From: Flavobacteriales bacterium | Lineage (GTDB): Bacteria; Bacteroidota; Bacteroidia; Flavobacteriales_D; Parvicellaceae | DNA: 10,568 nt | Assembly: GCA_026993705.1 (NCBI GenBank) | Contig: JALWSJ010000432.1 | Location: forward strand, 1-10,568 | Reading direction: 5' to 3' | In this document: positions 5,441 to 10,568 of the stretch, one piece after another | Position numbering within the stretch: position 1 is the first letter of the stretch | How the letters are laid out: each line of letters opens with the position of its first letter | Program-made: the position numbers and the translations under genes | The notes under the pieces: generated by a model | Told to the model about the DNA's origin: nothing | Seen by the model: the letters and a program-made list of their open reading frames with translations, nothing else | The model's database searches: none

Positions 5441-7299
5441 CTCTTTTTACTTTGTAGTATTATGTTTACACCAAAAATCAAATAACGCCCTGGCATAGGT
5501 CTATTCGCCATTACTTGATACTCCTCATTGTATAAATTTTGAATCTTGATAAACATGTCAACAGCGTTATACGCATCAGCAACCGTATAATAAAGTTTCA
5601 AATTAGCAGGAGCAAAATAAGGCATATATGTACGATTATCTGCATCTATAAAGACAGATGAATTATAAATTTGACTATACGATAAAGTAAAGTCTTTAAC
5701 TTTAATTTTCGCAAAAAATAAAGCCCTATTCTTGGGTACATATATTAAATATTTACCAGCTGAAACATCATTTTCCAAATAGGTTTGTTTGTTAGTCGCC
5801 AACACCAAGTTATAATTGCCACCTGTACTTAATTCCATACCTTTTATTTTTTGCTTATACTCCAATGAAAACTCAAGTCCTTTAGATTCTACTTTTTTTA
5901 CATTTCGCGGTTGCCAAATTCCATTATTTTGTGGTAACCACTGAATCCAGTTGTCTATCAAAGAGTAATAGGCGGTTATTCCGACGTTTATTCCTTTATG
6001 CAAAAACGAGTATCCTAACTCGGTTAACACACCTTTTTCCGACTTTAAGTTCGGGTTACCTCCGGGATTCCAATACATATCATTTAAGGTCGGAGCTCTA
6101 AAGTTTTGCCCTGCGGAAAAACGAATCGCATGTTTTTTCTTACTGTATTTAGATGATAAAGCAAAAGTTACAGGTGTCTTGATTGATGAAATAACTTCCT
6201 TTCGTGCAGAAAGGGTATAAGAAACTCCATTTTTCAGCAACTGATAAAATTCAGGATAAAAACTTGTTCTATATTGTGTTTTATTTTCAGCAAAGCCGGA
6301 AGAATTAGCAACTACTTTTTCCCCCTGAACAGAAAAGCGAAATTGAATAGAATCACTTAAATAATACTTCCCTTTATAATAACTTTTCAACGAATTGGTA
6401 ACTACCTTAGAATTAATATCGGCAATTGTATCTACATAATTAAGGTAATCATAAAAGTAGCCTACTGCTACTTTCTGAAAATAATTATTTTTATTATAGT
6501 TCCATTCCATCATCATCTTTCCGGTTTTATCTTGTTGATGCTGTCCGTTACTTTGAGAACCAATAACCGATGGTATTTGCCTAAAACTTTGCCTAAAGTT
6601 GCTTTTTAAAGCAAACTGATGATGATAATTAGGTCGATAAAAAAAATTCCACGAAGCTTCCTGTTGTTGAAAACCTGCGTTTTTTTGTACCACCAAAGGT
6701 TTTTCTTGTTTGGAAATGTCGTGGTAAGTGAAATTATTGGTCGCTTTACGTTGTACAAGTCCACCCGAAAAACTATATTTTTGAGTTCCTCCTTTGAGTT
6801 TAACTAACTTATTGTCGATTCCAAAACTTCCAACCTCCTGCACAAAAGACACGTTTGTTCCGCTGCCAAAAGCAGAGGCATTCTCTAGCTGAATAGCTCC
6901 CCCCAACCCTCCACTTGTATTGGAAAGACTGCTTACTCCCAAAAAAACCGAAGCTTTGTCAACTAAGGCAGTTGAAACAATAGATAAATCTGTTTGTCCT
7001 AAAGTTGGTGAATTAATGGTAAAGCCGTTCCATAACAATTGTGTTTGGGAAGCATTACTTCCTCTTATGGATAAAGAAGTTAAACTTCCTATTCCATAAG
7101 ATTTCAGATAAACTCCCGAACTATTTTGTAAAACCGTGGCTAAATTCTTACTATCATCTATTTTTAATTCGATAACCTTGTATGTAACCGAAGGTTGATT
7201 TATTCTATCAGTTTCTATAACCACCTCTCGTAGCGTGTCATTTTGCCCCACTGCAAACAAGGTCAATAAAACACATCCGATAAATAAAACACTCCTCAT
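5437..7299 (-). CDS. TonB-dependent outer-membrane receptor, BtuB-like
   Basis: A 620-residue outer-membrane receptor that imports a ligand using energy from TonB-ExbBD. The signal peptide is cleaved near AVG-Q (residue 18). LREVVIE (23-29) is a plausible TonB box. The plug covers about 35-145 and includes ATVLQNSSGVYLKSYG and SIRGSNASQTQLLWNG. The rest is a beta-barrel with the conserved FRAPTLNDMYW plus GNPNLKSE segment (400-421) and a typical end (IQNLYNEEYQ then PMPGR, 587-605). It has no N-terminal CarboxypepD_reg-like domain and is too short for a SusC protein. Compact size plus a propeller lipoprotein partner fit a cobalamin-type receptor. A candidate promoter sits right at its start, and no cobalamin riboswitch is visible upstream. 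Transporter identity is strong; the B12 ligand is moderate. Confidence 0.87.
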   Translation of the reverse strand: MRSVLFIGCVLLTLFAVGQNDTLREVVIETDRINQPSVTYKVIELKIDDSKNLATVLQNSSGVYLKSYGIGSLTSLSIRGSNASQTQLLWNGFTINSPTLGQTDLSIVSTALVDKASVFLGVSSLSNTSGGLGGAIQLENASAFGSGTNVSFVQEVGSFGIDNKLVKLKGGTQKYSFSGGLVQRKATNNFTYHDISKQEKPLVVQKNAGFQQQEASWNFFYRPNYHHQFALKSNFRQSFRQIPSVIGSQSNGQHQQDKTGKMMMEWNYNKNNYFQKVAVGYFYDYLNYVDTIADINSKVVTNSLKSYYKGKYYLSDSIQFRFSVQGEKVVANSSGFAENKTQYRTSFYPEFYQLLKNGVSYTLSARKEVISSIKTPVTFALSSKYSKKKHAIRFSAGQNFRAPTLNDMYWNPGGNPNLKSEKGVLTELGYSFLHKGINVGITAYYSLIDNWIQWLPQNNGIWQPRNVKKVESKGLEFSLEYKQKIKGMELSTGGNYNLVLATNKQTYLENDVSAGKYLIYVPKNRALFFAKIKVKDFTLSYSQIYNSSVFIDADNRTYMPYFAPANLKLYYTVADAYNAVDMFIKIQNLYNEEYQVMANRPMPGRYLIFGVNIILQSKKR

Positions 7300-7304
7300 T
7301 CTCT

Positions 7305-7334
7305 CAAAACTAACAAAAAAAGCAATGCGACAAA
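7305..7334 (-). promoter_or_regulatory. candidate promoter of the receptor operon, overlapping a terminator
   Basis: On the minus strand TTTG (7334-7331), an 18-nt spacer and TAGTTTTG (7312-7305) match the Bacteroidota promoter in both elements. The -33 element lies in the loop side of the terminator hairpin of the upstream small gene. Transcription from it would start within a few nt of the ATG at 7299, giving a leaderless or nearly leaderless mRNA. Confidence 0.4.
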
Positions 7335-7346
7335 GTCTGCATTGCT
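7314..7346 (-). terminator. intrinsic terminator of the 61-residue gene
   Basis: On the minus strand AGCAATGC (7346-7339) pairs with GCATTGCT (7328-7321), with an inner GAC/GTC pairing, and is followed directly by a run of T down to 7314. It ends transcription of the gene that stops at 7399. The plus strand has only a short T-run after the stem. Only 14 nt separate its end from the receptor start codon, so it could instead act as an attenuator for that gene. Confidence 0.7.
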
Positions 7347-7361
7347 TTTAGTTTTCCTTGA

Positions 7362-7386
7362 ATCTTTATAAAACTCTTATAAAGAT
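7362..7386. promoter_or_regulatory. perfect AT-rich inverted repeat upstream of the receptor
   Basis: ATCTTTATAA (7362-7371) and TTATAAAGAT (7377-7386) are perfect 10-nt arms around AACTC. The site lies between the 61-residue gene's stop and its terminator. It could be an operator or part of a double-hairpin terminator. No T-run follows on either strand. Confidence 0.4.
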
Positions 7387-7398
7387 GCTACTTAATGA

Positions 7399-7584
7399 CT
7401 ATTTTACAGAATCAAAAACATCAATAATCAAATCATTATACATTGCAAAAGAAGCCAAACACCAAATATACAATTTGCGTACATCTTCTTTCTTTACATT
7501 TTCGATTGATTTCTTGAGTTCTTTTTGAAACAAATTTCTGTCAAAACTTACGCCTTTAAGCACTTTTTTACTGAAACCTAACAT
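7399..7584 (-). CDS. 61-residue orphan protein
   Basis: A short soluble protein, MLGFSKKVLKGVSFDRNLF at its start, rich in Lys and mostly helix-prone. Residues 19-36 look like a charged helix and 36-60 a more hydrophobic one (LYIWCLASFAMYNDLIIDVF). It has no signal peptide. The gene has its own good terminator just downstream, which argues that it is really expressed. Upstream, TATATTTA on the minus strand is a 7/8 match to the -7 box but has no well-placed -33 element. The protein has the feel of small conserved proteins I have seen in Bacteroidota, but I cannot name a family or a role. Confidence 0.6.
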   Translation of the reverse strand: MLGFSKKVLKGVSFDRNLFQKELKKSIENVKKEDVRKLYIWCLASFAMYNDLIIDVFDSVK

Positions 7585-7699
7585 AGTGAGTGTATTATTT
7601 TTGGGGTTAAAACTTTATAAATCTAAATATAAAATGCAATAAATCCAAAAATATTTTTCAAAAAATGTTAAAGGATGTTAATTTTTTTAACCAAAATTT

Positions 7700-8542
7700 T
7701 TATTCCTCCAAAAATTTTAATACATCTTCAGCCGATTCTTCCGGAATTTCCTCCATAGCAATATGACCAACATTTTTATAAATAATAACTTTAGAATCGG
7801 GAATATCTTTTTGAAATTTATGAGCATGATCAACGCTCAACCAATTATCTTTATCTCCCCAAATGATTAGCGTTGGAATGTGTAATTTTTTCAGTTCATG
7901 CGTATTTTGCACAAAGTGAGAGTTTGCAATTTTCACAAAAGCCTCCATATTTCCCTCTCGATGAAACATATCAAAGTGACGATCCACAATATCTTCCGTT
8001 ACTTTGTCTTGGTTATGGAAAACTTGTCTGACAAAACGACGAACTACAGCTTTCGGAACATAGTTAAAAACATTACGCAAAACGGGAGTTTGAGCTATAA
8101 CAAAAGGAAGAGGGAAATTACGATCATTTATGTATCCAGCTGCATCAATTAACACCAATTTGCGAACACGCTCAGGATACTTCAGTGCAAACTCCCATGC
8201 AATCCATCCTCCAAGCGAATTTCCGACTACATCACATTTTTCAATCGATAAAGTATCCAAAAACTCTTCAATGAAATCCGCCACATCGCCGATTGTATAT
8301 TTTTCTTTAGGATGAGGACCGGTCAAACCAAAGCCGGGCATATCAAATCGAATAACCTTATAACCTCTTGCTACAAAAATTTTTGTCCATTCATCATAAG
8401 TATGCAAGGAGGAAAATGTTCCATGTATTAATAAAATAGGTTTTCCTTCTCCCTCGATTCTATAATGAACTTTTGCCCCATCAATGTTTATAAAGTGAGA
8501 TGCTTCTGTCGTGTATTTCTCTATCAGTTTTTCAAGCGTCAT
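7700..8542 (-). CDS. alpha/beta-fold hydrolase
   Basis: A 280-residue cytosolic hydrolase of the alpha/beta superfamily. The oxyanion-hole motif LLIHG is at 37-41. Nucleophile Ser109 sits in VVGNSLGG (105-112), the acid Asp232 is in WGDKD (228-232), and the base His260 is in NVGHIAMEE (257-265). So the triad is complete. The cap between about 140 and 215 is helical. It most resembles the broad group of esterases, epoxide-hydrolase-like and C-C bond (MhpC-like) hydrolases. No substrate can be deduced, and no neighbouring pathway genes help. Length is normal. The start is the first ATG after a 5' leader with a candidate promoter; nothing overlaps. A weak hairpin (GTTAA/TTAAC) lies just after the stop and may help end transcription. 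Confidence 0.9.
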   Translation of the reverse strand: MTLEKLIEKYTTEASHFINIDGAKVHYRIEGEGKPILLIHGTFSSLHTYDEWTKIFVARGYKVIRFDMPGFGLTGPHPKEKYTIGDVADFIEEFLDTLSIEKCDVVGNSLGGWIAWEFALKYPERVRKLVLIDAAGYINDRNFPLPFVIAQTPVLRNVFNYVPKAVVRRFVRQVFHNQDKVTEDIVDRHFDMFHREGNMEAFVKIANSHFVQNTHELKKLHIPTLIIWGDKDNWLSVDHAHKFQKDIPDSKVIIYKNVGHIAMEEIPEESAEDVLKFLEE

Positions 8543-8550
8543 AATTCATC

Positions 8551-8602
8551 AATGCCCTCTTTTCTTTTTTTCTATCATGGTTTAAAAGTACTCCGGGGCA
8601 TT
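8551..8602 (-). promoter_or_regulatory. possible leader stem before the hydrolase
   Basis: AATGCCC (8551-8557) and GGGCATT (8596-8602) are perfect 7-nt inverted arms in the hydrolase 5' leader. The stem would close about 8 nt before the ATG and would loop out the purine-rich AGAAAAAAAGAAAAGAG stretch, which might serve as the ribosome-binding region. Chance pairing is possible. Confidence 0.25.
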
Positions 8603-8613
8603 CTTTGAAAGGA

Positions 8614-8642
8614 CTAAGGTAGAAAAATATTGCAGAAACAAA
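8614..8642 (-). promoter_or_regulatory. candidate promoter of the alpha/beta hydrolase
   Basis: On the minus strand TTTG (8642-8639), a 17-nt spacer and TACCTTAG (8621-8614) match the Bacteroidota promoter, with 7/8 in the -7 box. It would give a leader of about 70 nt. It overlaps the candidate plus-strand promoter. Confidence 0.4.
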
Positions 8643-8660
8643 AAAAATAACATATCTTTA
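8630..8660 (+). promoter_or_regulatory. candidate promoter of the beta-barrel gene
   Basis: TTG (8630-8632), a 20-nt spacer and TATCTTTA (8653-8660) give a 7/8 -7 box. The leader would be about 105 nt and contain a nested hairpin: ACAAGC (8699-8704) with GCTTGT (8726-8731), inside it CTTT (8705-8708) with AAAG (8714-8717). Otherwise nothing was seen in the 230-nt divergent region 8543-8772. Confidence 0.35.
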
Positions 8661-8772
8661 TCGTTTGTAACAAAAGTAACATAAAAACTAAAAATCTGAC
8701 AAGCCTTTGATTTAAAGACTATTGAGCTTGTTAATTATTAACTTGCAAAATCATTAACACACACTACATATT

Positions 8773-9378
8773 ATGAAAGCAAATCACTTGTTTTTATCTT
8801 TTTTATTTTTATTTGTTTCACTTTCTTGTTTTTCTCAAGATAGATTAAACGGTGAAGTGGACAGCAATCATGTTAGTCATTCGGACTATGCTCAGAACAA
8901 TATTTATCTGGAATTAGGAGGTAAAGGTCTTTTCTACTCTATCAATTATGAAAGAGGTTTATTTGATATCGGAGATAAATTAAGCGTTCGCGTAAGTGCC
9001 GGGTTCAGTATTTTTCCGGGACTGACTAAAGTAAAACCTTCTAAAGATTATTTTCTACCCTTAGAAGTTAGTTTACTACATCACCTAAAAGGCAATCACT
9101 TTTTATCATACGGTGTAGGTTCAACCTATTGGAACTATCAGGTAAATAATCTTGTCGTTGATGAAGGGAACTTAAACGTACAACCTCTCAGAGTCGGATT
9201 AAAGACCATCGAAGAGTGGTTTGGTCATATTAATATTGATTATCGACACCAAAAACCAAAGGGAGGACTTATGTTTAAAGCTGGTTTAACCCCTTTGTTT
9301 TTTGCCAAGATGCAAAACTTCCAAAAGGTAAAACGCTTTGCTCTGAGCGGTAACATTGGAGTAGGTTATACCTTTTAA
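8773..9378 (+). CDS. predicted outer-membrane beta-barrel protein, hypothetical
   Basis: A 201-residue exported protein. The signal peptide is very hydrophobic (LFLSFLFLFVSLS, 6-18) and ends SCFS-QDR. Cleavage by signal peptidase I after Ser21 is more likely than a lipobox at Cys19, because the residue three before the cysteine is Ser. The mature part has alternating strand segments rich in Gly and aromatics: NIYLELGGKGLFYSINYERG (residues about 43-62), KLSVRVSAGFSIF, and FALSGNIGVGYTF at the end. The protein ends in Phe, a typical signal for assembly of outer-membrane barrels. It looks like one of the many 8-10 strand Bacteroidota barrels. No specific function is recognisable. The next gene follows after 75 nt on the same strand. 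Confidence 0.72.
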   Translation: MKANHLFLSFLFLFVSLSCFSQDRLNGEVDSNHVSHSDYAQNNIYLELGGKGLFYSINYERGLFDIGDKLSVRVSAGFSIFPGLTKVKPSKDYFLPLEVSLLHHLKGNHFLSYGVGSTYWNYQVNNLVVDEGNLNVQPLRVGLKTIEEWFGHINIDYRHQKPKGGLMFKAGLTPLFFAKMQNFQKVKRFALSGNIGVGYTF

Positions 9379-9453
9379 TTTTGCTTCTGTCATTTTATTT
9401 TTTTAAATTGCGTCTTACATTTTTTAACTTAAAAAACCTAAAACTACATTATT

Positions 9454-10119
9454 ATGAAAAATAGATTTTTAAAACTAACTGCCTTAGCACTTTTATCTAC
9501 GGCAATAATAACAGCTGAATCTTGTAGAAAAGAAGAACCGGCACCTGAAACAATTGATAACGGAAATACATCAAATAACAGTGGGTCGGGTAGCAACGGC
9601 GGAAGTGGAAACAACGGAAGTGGAAATAATGGTGGCTCAGGAAACAATGGGGGAGGAGGAAATACTATTCAAGGATGTACCGATAGTGATTCTCCTTTAT
9701 ACAACTCCAATGCTACGTCTGATGACGGAAGTTGTCAATATGCTTACACATCTGCTTACCAAATAACTCATTATCCTGCACAAGATAACGGAAGTAATTG
9801 GGATTATGGATTTGGGAGTACTGCTAACGCCGATTTAGTTCTTAAAATCAAAGAACAGGGAGCAAGCAGTTACATTTTTGAAAGTAGTGAAGCATCTAAC
9901 CAAGATCCTTCAACACCGGCACAATGGTCTGCTCCTAATCCTATTAAGCTACTCAATAAAACTTATGAATGGGAATTAGTTGATATAGATACAGGTAACC
10001 CTGACGACCCTATTTCAAATGGAACTTTTAATCCTATAACTTCTGCTAACACTAGCACACACAAAATAACTACTACTGCTGGTGGTTCGGAATTAGTGAT
10101 AACGTTCACATTACAATAA
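9454..10119 (+). CDS. surface lipoprotein with Gly-Ser-Asn linker and possible C2-like domain
   Basis: A 221-residue lipoprotein with lipobox AESC (Cys24). The residues after the cysteine, RKEEP, fit the X-K-(D/E)2-X surface-export signal described for Bacteroidota lipoproteins, so it is probably displayed on the cell surface. Residues 36-70 are a low-complexity Gly/Ser/Asn spacer. A cysteine motif follows, GCTD (74-77) to DDGSC (90-94), common in secreted proteins of this phylum. The C-terminal domain (about 100-221) has NGSNWD, ADLVLKIKEQGASSY, PAQWSAP and NKTYEWELVDIDTGNPDD. The order WD, aDl.lki, acidic WELvDiD...DD recalls C2-like calcium-binding domains. That is an inference from pattern only. 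It is a close paralogue of the next gene. Confidence 0.78.
   Translation: MKNRFLKLTALALLSTAIITAESCRKEEPAPETIDNGNTSNNSGSGSNGGSGNNGSGNNGGSGNNGGGGNTIQGCTDSDSPLYNSNATSDDGSCQYAYTSAYQITHYPAQDNGSNWDYGFGSTANADLVLKIKEQGASSYIFESSEASNQDPSTPAQWSAPNPIKLLNKTYEWELVDIDTGNPDDPISNGTFNPITSANTSTHKITTTAGGSELVITFTLQ
9580..9660 (+). repeat. low-complexity coding repeat (Gly/Ser/Asn linker)
   Basis: Short, imperfect tandem copies of GGAAGTGGAAAYAAY-type units encode the spacer of the surface lipoprotein. Such tracts can expand or contract by slippage. The downstream paralogue has no equivalent tract. Confidence 0.7.
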
Positions 10120-10568
10120 TGAAACAAACTCATTTATACCTCTTTATTACATTGATTTTTCTGGGTCTTTCTTGTAAGAAAGATCCGGAAACTTCGGGAG
10201 CATCTGTCGTTAAAGGATGTATGGATAACGATGCCTACAATTTTAACTCTTCTGCAACGGGAGACAATGGGAACTGCGTCTATATTAAAACAACTATGTA
10301 TGAGGTTTCTTATTATGCAAAGTTTAAAGAAGACGGTAGTACTTGGGACGCGGTCATCAACACAAATGCTGACTTGATACTTAAAATCAAAGAACAAGGA
10401 GCGAGTACTTGGCTATTTGAAAGTACAGTAATGAACAATCAAAACGATACTATCCCTGCTCAATGGAATGCCCCTACCGTTGAAAAATTAAAAAACAAAA
10501 CCTATGAGTGGGAATTGTTAGATGACGAAACGATTGGTAGTCCGGAGACAATAGCCACCGGTTCATTC
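10119..10568 (+). CDS. surface lipoprotein, tandem paralogue, truncated by window end
   Basis: The frame is open for 150 codons to the last base, so the C-terminus is missing. The ATG overlaps the previous stop by one base (TAATG), which indicates translational coupling. The lipobox is LGLSC (Cys19), followed by KKDPE, a partial match to the surface-export signal. The cysteine motif GCMD (33-36) to GNC (51-53) follows almost at once, with no Gly/Ser/Asn spacer. The domain then matches the upstream protein closely: DGSTWD, ADLILKIKEQGAS, PAQWNAP and KNKTYEWEL. These share both protein and DNA similarity (for example CTTAAAATCAAAGAACA in both), so the pair arose by tandem duplication. Function is unknown; a C2-like fold is possible. 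Confidence 0.75.
   Translation, partial: MKQTHLYLFITLIFLGLSCKKDPETSGASVVKGCMDNDAYNFNSSATGDNGNCVYIKTTMYEVSYYAKFKEDGSTWDAVINTNADLILKIKEQGASTWLFESTVMNNQNDTIPAQWNAPTVEKLKNKTYEWELLDDETIGSPETIATGSF

Noticed and set aside
7300..7398. Cobalamin riboswitch before the BtuB-like receptor
   Set aside because: The gap is 99 nt and is occupied by an inverted repeat and a terminator. No B12-box-like sequence could be found on the minus strand.
8551..8580. Nine-codon upstream reading frame (MIEKKKRGH) in the hydrolase leader
   Set aside because: Short frames of this kind arise readily in AT-rich leaders. Nothing in its codons suggests attenuation.

Overview
This window looks like a Bacteroidota chromosome, most likely from the Flavobacteriales side of the phylum. 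It is AT-rich. Signal peptides end in motifs such as FSQ and VGQ, and there are several lipoproteins. Genes lack strong Shine-Dalgarno sites. Several upstream regions carry good matches to the Bacteroidota promoter (TTG/TTTG, spacer of about 17-23, TAnnTTTG). No rRNA, tRNA, CRISPR array, transposase or phage gene was seen.

Left part (1-3480, all genes on the minus strand): a peptidase-U32 family protein (probable RNA hydroxylation factor) is followed after 12 nt by a single-cluster ferredoxin. An intergenic repeat comes next, then an HD-domain phosphohydrolase of the SAMHD1/YwfO type and a small acidic lipoprotein.

Middle (1541-1903, 3401-3921, 4249-4390): the non-coding stretches hold four copies or fragments of one diverged, highly structured repeat, here called A (1579-1894, minus), B (3481-3775, plus), C (3776-3881, plus) and D (4292-4379, minus). 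A and B share a two-hairpin head (module 1) and a 159-nt unit (module 2) bounded by ATCCCTAAC/GTTAGGGAT and able to fold on itself. C and D are module-2 fragments. A and B bracket the U32/ferredoxin pair in inverted orientation. C and D bracket a 108-residue orphan ORF in inverted orientation. Hairpin stems differ between A and B but keep their pairing, so structure appears to be conserved. This is the least explained signal in the window.

Centre right (4391-7299, minus): a TonB-dependent receptor and a beta-propeller surface lipoprotein overlap by 4 nt (ATGA). The pair resembles the BtuB-BtuG vitamin B12 uptake pair. No cobalamin riboswitch is visible; the receptor's candidate promoter overlaps the terminator of the small gene upstream.

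Right part (7399-10568): a 61-residue orphan protein and an alpha/beta hydrolase lie on the minus strand. A divergent intergenic region then leads into plus-strand genes: a predicted outer-membrane beta-barrel protein and two tandem paralogous lipoproteins. The second of these overlaps the first by one base (TAATG) and runs off the window end. Each lipoprotein has a GC(T/M)D...GxC cysteine motif followed by a domain that may be C2-like.
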